Below, piece by piece: positions 1-12,600 of a stretch of 64,000 bases of DNA; position 1 is the stretch's first letter, and each line of letters opens with the position of its first letter. The position numbers and the translations under genes were made by a program. The DNA comes from Druceiella hillmani (lineage: Eukaryota > Arthropoda > Insecta > Lepidoptera > Hepialidae), in assembly GCA_039881145.1 (NCBI GenBank), contig JAYKKI010000090.1, positions 9,031,501-9,095,500 on the forward strand. The letters run 5' to 3'. The notes under the pieces are model-generated. The model was not told the origin of the DNA. It made no database searches and was given only the letters and a program-made list of their open reading frames with translations.

Positions 1-1769
1 TTCATCTCTGTTCCATTGTATCGAATGAGGTTTAGATTTTAAAGGATTTTCAATGTAAAATGAAATTCAATTCAAAGTTTAAAAGAAAAAAATGTTCCAT
101 TCAATATCTTATGGTAACCAGTGAACTTTCCTATTTTAAGTTTGATTCCCCTCCAACTACGACTTCAATATTTTTACTTTCTGCTGTGTGCAGCCTTTGT
201 GGAGCGAAAATAAATAAAGAGAAATCAAAATAGTTTTTCTTTCTGTAATAATCACGGAAAAATCCCTAATAATTTCTGAACTAAATCGTTTTTTTTTCGT
301 AAAAGTCTCAAATAATAATAAAACAAAATAAGTTTTCTTTTAATGAAGTGGGAAACAGACTTGAACTTGGAATCCACTGCTGTTTTTATATCTTTCTCTT
401 ATACATATGCCTACATTACAAGGTCATAAATGCAAAAATATTGACTGAAAATCTTTTAAAGGTTTTGAATCAAACAAAATACGAAACGAATCAAGTCGAT
501 AAATATTTCTTATATCGACTTCCCGTAAATTTAACAAATTTAGTACAACCTATTAGCAGTAGCACGTACTTCAATCACATCGAGCGATTTAGTTGGTGCA
601 TGACGTTTCATCTTTTTGCCATTATGATCTTGCACTTAAAGTAAAATAAAAATAATTTTTATTTTACTCACTCCATATTTTGTACGATTATTTAGAATAA
701 ACTTTTTTAAAGTAATCAAGTTGTAATGATTGCTGCCATAGAATTAAATCCACGAGCCAAGATATTTTTAAAATATTGTAATATCTAGTTAAAAAGATGT
801 AATGAAACTGGGGAATACGAATTAATATTTCAATGGTAATCCTTCCATAAATAAATTTGACTACTGTTACTCTTAGTTTTCATCGAAGATGACAAATAAT
901 ATATGTGTGATTATTTTCTAATTTGCTAGATGGAATAATTATTAACTTGCGGTTTAAGAGTTTGGTACCTGCTAATATGCACAAATAAATAAATGTATGT
1001 ACGTCTGTGTTAATGTATATGTTATACATACATAAGCATGTATATATGAACCAACATATATAAATATAATTTCAATATTCCCTTTAGGAGTAATTCCAAA
1101 TCGAAGATAAAACTAAAAGTCTCAATATATTTGTATTCCTGTCTCACAGTTAAAAAAAATATTATGAAAATAGAAATGTAAAAATAAAAACACTCTTTGA
1201 AAAATGATGCTAATCAAGGATAAATACGAAGTATATATTCCACGTTGAAATGCTTATTCCTTCACATTTGTTAACTGAGCATGTACATGAAATAAATAAT
1301 TAACAGAGTAACTAACAATTCCATGTCAGTTAGTAACAACGAAATATAAAAAAAAGTAAATTTCATTTATAGCAATAATTTAAACTTACTTCAATAATAA
1401 AAAAATCCGTCGCAATAGGAGTTGTAAATTACCATATTAAATAATCGATTTTGTTTCGTCATCTGTTCCGAGATAACAAAAAATATAGGAATGATAGAAT
1501 AATAATAATTTGACTCCAGTATATTTACCCAGTACAAGTGATCAGAGTAAACAGGACACGGCGAGGAATCTTTTAGTGAACCATAATTTGTTTTAACAAG
1601 TTTCTTTACTACTTTTCTGACTTTCTGGTTTTTGTCTTTATATTCCACAAAGATATTAATTACCTATTATATATAGGCATAACTTTTGTTACGAAGTCAG
1701 AAATAGCAAAACTGGTTTTCGTATTTCCTCTTGAATAGATTACTTTTATTACTTTAAAGAGTGACTTCC

Positions 1770-1773
<4 letters not shown>
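1..1773. other. AT-rich intergenic DNA, no supported gene
   Basis: I see no recognisable gene here. A 98-codon plus-strand frame at 348-644 and an 85-codon minus-strand frame at 1391-1648 have no motif I recognise. Their composition matches the surrounding AT-rich DNA, so I treat them as chance. Confidence 0.6.
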
Positions 1774-1823
<50 letters not shown>

Positions 1824-1834
1824 TATATATATAT
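1774..1834. repeat. (AT)n microsatellite
   Basis: An almost pure AT dinucleotide run, interrupted once by AG near 1821. Confidence 0.95.
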
Positions 1835-1884
1835 TAGATTGGTTAGTAAGTCTTTAGCCAAAACTTCGGAACAATGTTAGTTCT

Positions 1885-1960
1885 GTAGGATATAAATAGT
1901 CCAAAGCGCAGTTAGTTGACAACAGTCAGCGGTGAAGCTTTAAGTGAATTGCATAAAAGA
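1885..1960 (+). promoter_or_regulatory. TATA/initiator-like core promoter, possibly from an LTR
   Basis: A TATAAATAG box starts at 1891. About 33 bp downstream lies ACAGTCAGC, which resembles the arthropod initiator consensus (TCAGT-like), at the usual TATA-to-start distance. The following DNA has no open frame. The arrangement resembles the U3/R junction of gypsy-type LTRs. It is on the plus strand, whereas the neighbouring errantivirus fossil is on the minus strand, and I found no second copy to make an LTR pair. The match may be chance. Confidence 0.25.
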
Positions 1961-2801
1961 CAATGGACTTAAATCTATATCAGATATAGATTTTATTACT
2001 TTACGAATTAGTCTGAGTCACGATGCAACGACTGCCACTAATTATATATGTCATGCGATGGGCGAGTCCGCGGTGTCTTACGCGACGCCAAAAATTTAGT
2101 TCAAAATACGGTGTGTGAATACCCCAGGAGTATTCATTATATCACCTTTAGTGCAGAGTTGATACTTGTGAACAGTTATTGATATTGAAACATAACTTCG
2201 ACTGACAGAATCAGTTAGTAACTGGCAATGAGAAGTGGGTTACGTACTGTTACGGGGTTCGGAGAATATAGATTTTTAAAAAACGATTTAATTTAATGTA
2301 TTATTTAATAATTAAAATATAAAACATAACCCACCTGTGACACGGGACGAGGATTGGCTGACTGACATTTTCTATCCGAGACTAGTGTTTTGTCTCGGCA
2401 GATGTTTTGAAATAAGGGAAATTGGAAAAACGTAGAGTGCTATGATTATACAGCACTTAGCCTAATATATATCTATGCTAGAGTGAGGTATAGCAGACCC
2501 ACGATTAAGAGGAAATTTATGAATGATTTAAATTTCATAAAGTTATACTCTATGTCGTGGATGTGCCATAGATTATAAAATCTTGGAATATCTTGGAAAA
2601 TCGGAAATGGCTGAGAGAGTTATCAATTTTAAAAAAGTAGTACAAAATGAAATTTATACGTAATAAAATCGCTCATTATAGGAAAACTTGCGTGATTACT
2701 AAAGTTATATTGATTGTCTATTTCATCGAGATTTCACTTGTTTAAGATTATTTAAATGAACATCTAACATTTTGAAATTTGATACAATGATATTAATTAT
2801 T

Positions 2802-4100
2802 TTATTTAATTAGATTATAATCGGAAGATATTTTCTTAATATTAATCTTAGAGTTTGTTTTAGCGACTAATTGAGTGTTTTTACAGAATTCTATGCATTC
2901 AGGTTTCAGGTTCAGTACATCTGTACCAGATATAGTGAATTCTCTAATATCTAAATTACGTTTAATGGTTAATTTTGTTGGCCCCGACTGGATAAATAAC
3001 AATTAGTTATTATTTAGCAATTTTTCTAAAAATTTATTTATAGCTACATAGTTTCGGTAGTGCAGTAATGGCTTTTGTCATAATCTCAGTTTTGCGAATG
3101 GGCTTGTTCAAAACTGTTGGAATATCTTATATGTCACGTAGGAATATATGATTAGAAATATGTTCGCTTGCATTCAAGTTTTCTGAACTGCAATAGGTAA
3201 ATTTATCAGTATTTATTACCATATTGTTTTGAAGGTGTGATTAATGCATATGAATTCGGTTCTATTATGTTATGCGGTACTGGGATTGCAATTATTTTGT
3301 ACAAATTATATTCCATTAAATAAACTATCCATTAGTTATTTTTACAATACAAACTAACTTCCTATCTAGAACATATTATACTAAGTTTGATAAATTTATC
3401 AAGAAATTAATGCTATTTAAATCTAATAAAATAGGAAATTTTTCAAATTAGGTATATTTCGACGAAAGAGTTAATAAGCTACACTGTGAAATATTAAAAA
3501 TATCATTTATATTATTTCTTAATTTACTAGTATTAATTGTTACTAACGTATTTTTTACAACAAGAGATAAATTATGGATAGTATCATTCAAACGAGCTTT
3601 ATTTATATTAAATTCATGTAAAGATTTGTTAAAATTTGACATTACATATTTTTTATTTCACAGATGAAATGTGTCTATGGTCGATGTTTTAAAGATTCTG
3701 AATAGCGTTATTATAATTATGTGTGTCATCTTCGTCTAGGGTGGCGAAGATATATTTGAATACTGTATCTACACCGGAGAACCAAGCTGGTCTCTTAGAT
3801 ATTGCGGAAACTAAATGTGAAATGTATTCATACTCTCTAATTACATCTCGAAAAACAAATCAAGTGGCTGGATCATACTGTGACATTCTGCATTGTCAAT
3901 TGTTTCGTTCTGTTGATACAGAAATCGTATTACGCCGAAAATGCTTTTTATTTACGAAAACGCTTTTTTCTATATGTGACTGAGCGACTGTAATATCTAC
4001 GGAATGATAATATGGAGGTGATCTTTAATTAGCTTAATAGTACTGATTGGCTCGATTATATCCCAGGGCTCTTGGTTATTTTTTCGACGAATTCATGATT
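2802..4100 (-). pseudogene. env: Env-like (errantivirus envelope) remnant
   Basis: Minus-strand fragments in different frames resemble the transmembrane half of errantivirus F-type envelopes. Near 3830-3700 is a stretch like the post-cleavage region, in which a basic residue pair is followed by a small hydrophobic segment and an acidic patch. Near 3642-3448 is a 64-codon open piece with the expected helical heptad-like spacing. Near 3002-2802 is a 66-codon open piece with a Ser-Gly-Thr element followed by spaced cysteines, as in the membrane-proximal part. Stops and frame changes separate the pieces. I see no intact signal peptide or transmembrane anchor in frame. In the family this protein mediates membrane fusion; here it is a fossil. 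Assignment rests on order (directly after integrase) and pattern, not on a database match. Confidence 0.55.
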
Positions 4101-4214
4101 ATTAAAAGCCCAGGTAAGTTTGCAATATAATAATATTGTTCTGAAATGAGAAGACAATTTAAGATGAGTGAATATTTTAAGGTATTTATATATATTCAAT
4201 AATTTGTAAACTAA

Positions 4215-4335
4215 TCTTAAATATTAACGGGAGCAGGTTTTACCACATGGAAATGATATCTTACATGACGACGATTGATTAATAGGGATAGAGTATTGTT
4301 ACCATGGTCTTTTACTATTTGACATGGACCTTCTC
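4215..4335 (-). pseudogene. pol: Integrase C-terminal tail fragment
   Basis: One minus-strand frame reads like the end of a gypsy-type integrase. A Gly-Pro-Cys segment is followed by a Gly-Asn turn and a final His-Val then Val-Lys-Pro motif, the usual end of the Ty3/gypsy C-terminal domain. It ends at a stop near 4215. The zinc-binding and DDE catalytic regions are absent. The neighbour upstream on this strand is already the RNase H start, so most of integrase has been deleted rather than mutated. Confidence 0.5.
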
Positions 4336-4399
4336 AAATGGGGGATAGTTCTTTTCTTAATATTTGGTAATTATTAAAGTAAAGGAAGTAATTAATTCA

Positions 4400-4705
4400 T
4401 TTTTATTAGTGTACGGAAAGCGTATGCAATAGGGTGATCATTTCCTACCGACCCTTGGGAAAGAATAGCAGAAATTACGTAATTTGACGCATCATATGTA
4501 AGAACAAAAGGCTCAGATAAATCAGGATAAGCTAATAGTAGGGAGGATTTATTTATTTTTAATATTTCGAATTAAAGTTTTGGCTCATTTTGCCAAGAGA
4601 ATGAAAAAAAATATTTTTCACGAAAGTGGCAACGGGTTCAGCTATTTTGGAGAATTCAGGAATAAATCTCCCATAACATGATACTAAACCCAGAAACGAT
4701 TTGAT
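4400..4705 (-). pseudogene. pol: Reverse transcriptase thumb/RNase H junction fragment
   Basis: Minus-strand translation near 4700-4620 gives the gypsy-type connection block (Phe-Leu-Gly-Leu, a Tyr-Gly-Arg-Phe-Ile-Pro core, then Phe-Ser-Lys-Ile-Ala). Near 4500-4440 it gives the start of RNase H, with Tyr-Asp-Ala-Ser carrying the first catalytic aspartate, followed by a Leu-Ser-Gln-Gly and a His-Pro-Ile-Ala-Tyr segment. These pieces lie in different frames. The RT palm with the YxDD box is missing altogether, and the sequence passes directly from protease to this block. Recognition is from family motifs seen by eye. Confidence 0.65.
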
Positions 4706-5120
4706 GTTTTTGGGTGATTTTATCGATTATGGTTTCCGGTCTCAGAGAGATTGTATAAATTGGTTCGTTATATTTAATTTTGAATTCACAATGATCTAGT
4801 CGTAAAATATTTATTTGATAATCAATTTTGCTATTTATATTGGTTAAAAAATTGTTGCCAATTATTTCATCGTAAGGAAAATAAATTTTATCTGTGATGT
4901 GGAAATTGTACATAAAGAATTTTAGTGAAATAGATATAAATCCTAAGGAGAACATTAGCGGGTCATTTGGTGTGCCTATACTTTTAAATTGAATTGTGGT
5001 CAATTTTCTCGGGCGTTTTTTTAATCGATGATTTTTTTATTAAACTTATAGAAGCTCCTGTATCCACTAAAAAGGACAGGGGTTTGGAAGAGGCAGTAGT
5101 TGGTGCGACAATATAAGGGA
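4656..5120 (-). pseudogene. pol: Retropepsin-like aspartic protease remnant
   Basis: The minus strand at 5070-5030 encodes a hydrophobic Leu-Val followed by Asp-Thr-Gly-Ala-Ser (active-site aspartate codon at 5062-5064), the hallmark of retroviral and gypsy proteases. After a frame change near 5003-5030 an open 115-codon stretch continues to 4656. It includes the Tyr-Asp-Glu-Ile-Ile-Gly-Asn segment with the second conserved glycine region of the fold. The last 15-20 codons of that stretch are reverse transcriptase DNA read out of frame. In the family the enzyme cuts Gag-Pol; here the frame is broken and the downstream RT core is lost. Confidence 0.7.
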
Positions 5121-5222
5121 AGTATCTTTGCTTAGAGTTTGTATTTAAATTAAGTATTGTCCAATCGATATTTGAATGTTTTTATTAGAAGTTTTATTTT
5201 CAAATGGATCATCTTTTTTATG

Positions 5223-5350
5223 AATTTGGAACTGGTAACCCTCTCCGTTAGTTAATGATTTTTTAATTTAAAGAGAATCGTCATTACTACAAATTTGGGA
5301 CTGGTTAGTCTGTTTATTAGTTAATGACTTTTTAGTAAGTAGAGAATCGG
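5223..5350. repeat. Imperfect tandem duplication, period about 69 bp
   Basis: Two units start with AATTTGG(A/G)ACTGGT at 5223 and 5292. They share the TTAGTTAATGA(T/C)TTTTTA and AGAGAATCG blocks. They lie just upstream (minus-strand sense) of the protease, in the region expected to encode the end of Gag. Confidence 0.8.
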
Positions 5351-5499
5351 AATTTTACATGAGTTTGAGGGAATAATATCTTGTGCACACATTTTGTTCC
5401 TGTAATACTCTCAACATTAATTAGTGGCAGTTTTTAACACGTTCTCCAAATGCGCAATCGGAAACAAAAAATGACTGAGCCTCTATCTGGCTTATACCA

Positions 5500-8400
5500 T
5501 CATGAGTCTAAGGTTGTTTTCAAAGAATGGCTGTAAATTATTTTTATTAATTGAACGTAAAAAATTTACTTGCTAATAAAGATATATCCGTATTATTATT
5601 AGATAATTTTTTGCATCCAATTATTGATATTAAATCAATTATTGCCATCAACGATACTAGTGTCAACTTGCAAATTCGTAATAATATTTATTTGCTTTAT
5701 TATTTTATGCACATTAATTTCATTAGATTTTAATTCAATTACCCTAAAATATATATCAAGGGATTAACTCTGATCGCCAAAATACTCATAATTAAGAAAG
5801 GGAGATTTTACATTACAGTTTTTTTTAAACAAAATGTTTAATATCTTTTAAAATACATAGGAGTTTAACTTCATAAGTTTTAAATGATTTAATCCTAATA
5901 CAAATTGTGACATAACTCTCTGTAAGGTGAGGAATTTCATATATTTGAGAACATAATTTGCGTCTAATCCGTTTAAAACTACCATTTGACTATTTATATG
6001 CCTGTCATTTATATAATCACATAGATGTTTTTGTAAGTGAATCCTTTGGTTTATAAAAAAAATAAAAAATGTTCAAAAATATGGGACTAACTTCTCTAAA
6101 GTGGTATTCAAATAATATTGGCGTTAGAGTTTACATTCATGCTTAACTCGCATACTAGCTACTTCCACGACTCAACGATATATAGTTACCAGCCTGGACT
6201 TATTGGTTTATTCGTTAATTAACTTTGTTTTACGCCCTACCTTTGGGGACGGGATTTGCATCTCACATTAGCTCAATTCAAACACATATGTCTTATCCTT
6301 ATAGATTTCTAGACCCTCTTTTATATATTCTTGCCGATTCTCCTTTAGCGTTAAAATAAACCTCAATCAAAATTTTGAAACCAACCTCTATTAACGACCC
6401 CTAAAATACCGTATTCTAGACAGCAACACTGTTAAATTAAAATATTTATCGATATCGAGCTGCATTGAGGCGAAATTTAACCTCACGCTTGAGCGCATTC
6501 TGAGCAAGTGCTTACTGAGAATATTTAAACAGGATTATAATAAATAAATTGACATTCATGCTGACTTTAGCCAAGGTAGCTAATAAATATTAATTACTTA
6601 TAAAATCTTCTGGAATAATTGCCATTCTTATTCTCTTCCCAAAACGTTTTCGCTGTTAAGTTGGTGGAAATGAAAATTGGAATGACGAATAACGTGGAAA
6701 TGAAAATTTTTGAGATAATTATATTACATGAACAGTTTATAATTAAAATAATTAATTCATGAGTTGAAACTATGGATTGTTAGTGATAAAAAAGTGCCAG
6801 CAGAAAAAAATGTTCTCGTCTTGATGACGATTTCATTGGCATGACTTTATTTTACTCAATTTTTTGGGGATTACTTGACAAAACGAATTTCCATAATTTC
6901 ATAATTTGTTTATTCCTTCGGCTTGTCCTCTCGTATCACAGCGTTATAATTATCTTAATTTAAGTTCATTAACAACTACATATTATAGGAATGCGTAGGT
7001 TAATTACGCTAATAAATAATGTAAATAAACAAATCATCATGATACATTATTATTCACGACAGGCACGTCTATGAAAGGTATTTTTTAAAATTTAAAAAAA
7101 AATTGATTATTGTCACTGTCTTAACGTTTCAAAAAGATGTTGAATATAAAGTAATGTATTCTCTAAGACATGCATACTGAACTGTATTACCCAACACGCT
7201 CATAGTCGTTTTTTTTAATTGGTTGTATTGCGTTGGGAGTTGTGGCACAAATATATTTTACTTTTTTTGTTTATATATTCAATATATATTACATATTACA
7301 TTTAAAAAATTATTAATCTCACAGCATTTTTTGCAAATGTTCAGTAAATGTTCGTATATCTATATTGTGATATACATTTTTGAGTATCACTAATCTCTCT
7401 TTTAAACTCAATTGACCTAGAGTGTAGTAAATTACTTAGTTTTTTGAGGAAGTGAAGTCATGAAGTTTATTTTATATTGCTTAATCTACGATCGTATTCA
7501 TGTAAAAATATTAGCAACATTAAAAGGTGTCCCTAATCCTGATGTTAATTTATGTATTTTGAATGTGTGATGACAGTTTTTACAATTACATACTTGTTCA
7601 CGAAAAGTTAGCAGTTCGAAAACTTTGGTTTATTTTATGTTCTATGCATGGAAGCACTCTGAATAAATTAATTACTTTTATGTTAATTAAATGCATCACC
7701 TTTAAAATTAATTTTAATTATATGTACTAGTCAATTTAAAGAGTTTGCTCCTTTATATTTTATTCTTTAAAAATCTTTATATTGAGTGCTCCGTTATATC
7801 ATAACTTTTTGTAACACCTTTTTCCTCACGTTTTGAGAAAGTCTCAATACGACCTATGTTGAATGAAAAACACTAGTAGTTTTAGTTAGGTTATTGTGAA
7901 TGACACACATTACAAACTTAACTTGCATAAATCTAAAATAGGAAAAGTAACGAAATTTTTAAACCTTACTTTAATCCGAGTAAAATCATAAATTTCTAGG
8001 TTAACTTTGTTCCTTATCGTAATGTAATCTTTCCTTTCGAGGTAGACAGTGTTTGTGTCGTCGCAAGGAGACAAACGTAAAAAAAGTTTTGTTTTGGGTC
8101 GAAGTTTCCACCCGCATTAACTTTTACTACCCGCAATGTATCAAGTAAGTTACAATATGTTCGTATATTGTGCGCCGTACACGGGTAAGGATCCAAAGCT
8201 CAAAACTTTACTCGGTAAAATTTATATACTTCAACTTTCCGTGTGAACTTTTTAAAGCAATAGGTGGATCATTTTAATCTTCATCTAAAAGTCACATTTG
8301 AAGTTAACCACTTTACCAAAGATACTTTAATTAACAGTCCAGTTTATTAAAATGTCAATTATGTGGTGATTATGGTTTACATCGTAAACTTTTGCAACAA

Positions 8401-8600
8401 TTAGCGAAAACAATTTAGTGAAACAACGTATGTGAAAATGTTTAAAAAAATTAAGTAATAAGATAACTGAAAATATGTACGACTTTCACAATACTTATTT
8501 CAATTTAAGCCAAAAAATAGTCTATACATATAATAACATCGTAAACAAGCTGTGTCTATACATTAAACATTTTTCAAAAAACATCTTAAACAGTTAGGTT
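5500..8600. other. AT-rich intergenic DNA, no supported gene
   Basis: Parts nearest 5500 may be further gag remnant of the errantivirus fossil, but I could not align them convincingly. I searched 5800-6700 by eye for a partner of an LTR at 2000-2800 and found none. A 60-codon minus-strand frame at 8014-8196 has no recognisable motif. Confidence 0.5.
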
Positions 8601-8830
8601 ACAGAGGCCAGAAAAATCGTTTTTAGTATTTTTGTCTATTTGTCTGGTTGTCTCCACGTTTGTGCATGCTAATCTCAGAAACGGTTTAACCAATTTGAAT
8701 GCAGTTTTACTGATGTATTGTGGCAAGCTTCTTATAACATTTAGGGTCGTTCCAATGGGTTCACAAACAAAAAAATGCTTCATTCCAATCGGTTTACAAA
8801 CAAAAAAGTTATGTTAAATGAAATCATACG
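8600..8830. repeat. Dispersed-repeat fragment with internal 32-33 bp duplication
   Basis: The block AATCTCAGAAACGGTTTAAC followed by CAATTTGAATGCAG resembles a motif that recurs in non-autonomous insect repeats (recalled, not searched). The tail carries two adjacent units beginning ATTCCAAT or GTTCCAAT and ending CAAACAAAAAA, at about 8750 and 8782. Short open frames on both strands here are explained by the repeat. Confidence 0.45.
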
Positions 8831-8939
8831 CTCCATTCTAGAAAGGCGCTTCGGTCGATTTAGCTGAAACTTTTGTTAACTGTAGTTAAAAAATAATGCG
8901 TGATTTTGGAGATTAAGTTGAACTCTCATCAATACGGTC

Positions 8940-9110
8940 GATCATATTAAATAAGGATTAGCTTATTGATACTTCGGGCATTAGTCGGGGCGGCTGACCT
9001 TTATAAATCGCACCGCGGGCCACGTCGCGCCCTGTAGCATTGGACGATTCACAGCAAACGCAAATATTAGAAGGCGCACAGAGTACCTTGGTAAGAGCTA
9101 GGCTCGATAA
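8940..9110. other. CpG-richer patch, possible LTR or promoter remnant
   Basis: This is one of the few GC-rich stretches in the first 14 kb. It has a TTTATAAAT box at about 9000 and several CG dinucleotides. No coding frame and no partner copy were found. Confidence 0.2.
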
Positions 9111-9564
9111 CACAGTGTCTACCTGGCTAATCTCTTGAATTATCTACGGTATTTAGTGGTTTAAAAATAATTAAATAAATAAACTAATTTCTTATAATTT
9201 GTGAAGACTGTTCCGTACGTACGTCTGTTAATATACTTATTTGGAAACTTAGACTATTATAGTTAGAAAAAACTTTACATATAACTTTTGTTAGTTTTAT
9301 TATGTTTCATTAAAATCCTGTGTTTGCAATATTACTTCATTCTTACATAAGAGTAGCTATAATAAGTAGGGCGTTATTAAATTAGTAGGAGTTTTTATTT
9401 GTATTGTGCGTTTGTAAATATGTTATATATTTTATATCATATTTCATTATATGTATTGATTATTGTGTGTTTGTTAATATATAACACCTTTCTATTTTCT
9501 TATAATTTGAGTACATGAAAGTGCACGAATACGTGACAACTTTTCACTACAAGAAAATCTAATA

Positions 9565-9611
9565 AAACCGAAACTGAAGTCCTCGCGAACTAAGTCGCGG
9601 GCATCAGTTAG
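9565..9611 (+). repeat. Possible decayed Helitron-type 3' terminus
   Basis: A GC-rich imperfect hairpin (CTCGCGA, six-base loop, TCGCGGG) is followed by GCATCAGTTAG and then T. Helitron 3' ends have a short GC-rich hairpin about 10 nt before CTRR, inserted ahead of T. Here the tetramer is TTAG, one transition away from CTAG. No matching 5' end was identified. Confidence 0.35.
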
Positions 9612-9619
9612 TCAATAAT

Positions 9620-12600
9620 AAACACTGTAAATATTAAAAACATGGTGTCCAATGCATCTTGGATGATCTCAACGTCCTCTGTTTAGAATACGCATAAAAA
9701 GTTTTGATCCAAATTCCGCTAAAATCCGAATTTACAATAGGCTATGATGTCATCCTATTAGATTATAATATAAATAAGCGTATTGCTTTAAAATTTTCAA
9801 AACAATAAGTTTATATTTTATATAAAAAAACATATTTTTTTAATTCAATCAGCGTCGCGTCGCTATTGGTTAAAAGTCAGATGACATTACCGACAAGTCT
9901 TTAAATCTTTAACTTATGGTCCTTTTTTTAAATTTATGACTATTTGTGACATGACCCTTTGCATTTAGTATAATTTTTTTATAATATGAATTCATTATGT
10001 ATGTGTATTATATTATATAAAAAGAAATACATTATAAATGACACATTTAATTAAAATAACTTCCGGTTATAACTAATGTTCAAAAAAATGTATTTAAATC
10101 CCATGTAGTGCATATGCTAAATTATATATCAGCACTATCATATTATTCCAAACATAAATTACTGACAAATACTTTTCCTGAATGTTGTTGGACAAAGAAG
10201 GTGTTATTGTTAAAATTGACAGAATGAGTAAATATTTGAGTTGGATAAATAAAGTTACTATATTTTTATTATAAATTTTAACAATATGTACTAAATTATA
10301 TTTTTAATTTTGTTTAAGCTCTTACAGCTTAGCGATAAAAGATAAAGTGAACTAACTGGGAAAAAAGGTTAAAACATATTCCTCGCAAATAAAAGCTATC
10401 AGGTATGACATTTTTAAATTGATTTTTTTAATAATCGGCTGCTACAGAATTTCTTTTAACATATCGTTTTTATATCAAAAATATAGATTCAGATAAATAT
10501 TAATAATTATCAAAATATCATTGTAAATTTTATATTCTTATTATTTTGGTTTATAGGCGTTGATATCGATAATAATGTTTAAAACAGAAATATTACTTAC
10601 ATCGAAATGATCTTCACACATAAAAACATTCGAGTGAGCTACAATGCTGTTTGAATCTCTTTGAGCTAATTGCGCCATTTTTTCGTCTTTTAGGATTCGT
10701 TAACACTGAAACGAACACTTTGTGTGGACTTTTTATAAACGTATTTGTACATTGTGTTACTACATACCATTTATACATAATTTTAATATGAAAATAAATA
10801 ATAATCCCCTTCAGCGGGCAGGACTGTTTGTTTACATTGCCACCATTATGGAAATTGCGTTTTTAGCGCTAGTTCGAAAATTAAAATGTTAAAAGTGATT
10901 TATATAAAAAATACGGCATATATCCTGGAAATATAAATGTAGTGTGCTTATAATGCAAAATAGAACAATTTAAAAAATCAAGTCAAAGAGCCTATTTTAA
11001 CATTTAAGTTTTGACTGCGAATGAGTTAGCTCTGTGTTTGTTGGAATAAATTACGTCACCTTTTTACAACCTTATTCAACCTATTCAACCTAAATTCTTA
11101 AATAATATAATTTTGACTTACGAAACGTAGTGTATATATTTACTTTTTTTAATTTTCCGAGTTAATTTTATTTCACGTTTCATTCCGTTCCTTGTATTTT
11201 TCCCTAATATGTCTCTTTCATCTTTTATATCCTACTTAAATTTCACTTTTTTTTACTTCATCACTGGAATAATATTATTTTAAATCCACACGTTATTGTT
11301 ATCAAAAAATGTTAAATGGGTAGAGACCCATTTAATATTCTTTTTTTATTTTCTATCATAGGTTACAATCCGTAAAAATAGTTTCTCGTCACGATATGTA
11401 TAAATATAAACAAGTCCTAGGGCAGCATATATAACTTCCACAAAGCGTACTCGTAGATCCAAATGAATGAAGTATTTCGTATATTAATTTTATCAGCAAC
11501 CAGCAAAAGTCGATCCATATTAGATAGGGTAATGTTAACTATTTGCATGTATATGTTCGGCAACGCAAACCACACAGCTCTATGCTTCCGTAAGTTAAAA
11601 AATTTCGAGAGCTAAAATATTGCAAGTTATGTTTACTGCCATCTACTTACGAAAGTGTTTATACATAAAAAAAGTAAATAATGTATGATTACAAATCTTG
11701 CAGCTTTCACTCGTTTGACCTCAGCGGACGTAAAATCTAGATTTGAGGTAAAATATGATGTTATCATCAATGCATCTCGGCAGATTATCCGGTTGGGATA
11801 TCAGAAAAGTCTTTTCAGTTATCGGTTTAGACGATTCTCACTATTAAAAATGCACTAGACATGTAAAATATTGCAAGGACCGTATCTTTTATTAAATACA
11901 ACAAATACTACAGTAAATGTCAACAATATGAGCCCATTCACATAGATTCTGACGTCGAGTTTCATTCTAAATAATGTTGTTACATTTCACCAATTTTAAA
12001 TGTTCCCCTTTATTGTATTTTTTATATAATAAAATTGGCAAACAAATATTTGAAACAAATTTATATTACCCGCATGTTCCCTATTGGCAAAGCCAAATAC
12101 GCAACGTCAGACGCGCGTGTACGCGCGTATATGTGTATAAATGTTTCAATTATTATGATGTTCTTCTTATTTTTTTATTTTTAGATAATCGCACAGTACA
12201 TTGTAATCAACTACAATATTTATCGTTTTACTAGTTTTTCAATTGGCTCTAAAAGATTGCTTTCGCAAAAATTTACCATAACTTTTCAAACTATATTTAA
12301 GATAACAGTTTATAAGTGCTTAAAACTATCCCATATGTTAATTATTTATATTTGGTAATAATCGGTTTAATAGTTGAGACATAAGGGCAAGGCTAGAAAT
12401 GAACATATAGATTAATTTTGGCAGTTATATTAATAACTAGGATTAAGACAAGAAAGATTAAAATATTACAACATTTTTACTTACTTAAATAGTATTTAAA
12501 TTATGTTTATCCTAAAATCTGAAACTCAACTAGTAAGTAAATGCTACGTGCGAACATATATGTAAAATATAAAAATGTTTACATTTTTATATGCAATAAC

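Larger units (their letters stand above)
2802..5500 (-). mobile_element. Degenerate env-bearing Ty3/gypsy (errantivirus-type) element
   Basis: Reading the minus strand from high to low coordinates gives retroelement modules in canonical order: gag-like remnant, aspartic protease, reverse transcriptase C-terminal part with the start of RNase H, integrase C-terminal tail, then an env-like region. Order and content fit an insect errantivirus (Ty3/gypsy with an F-type envelope). The remnant spans about 2.7 kb, against the 7-9 kb typical of the group, so large internal pieces are gone. The RT fingers/palm with the YxDD box, most of RNase H and the integrase DDE core are all missing. Every module is cut by stops and frameshifts. 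I could not identify paired LTRs, so the outer limits are approximate. It cannot be functional. Confidence 0.75.

Noticed and set aside
3723..3983. 86-codon plus-strand open frame
   Set aside because: It is antisense to the env-like part of the minus-strand errantivirus fossil and has no features of its own.
2000..6700. LTR pair flanking the errantivirus fossil
   Set aside because: Compared by eye, 2000-2800 and 5800-6700 show no convincing direct repeat.
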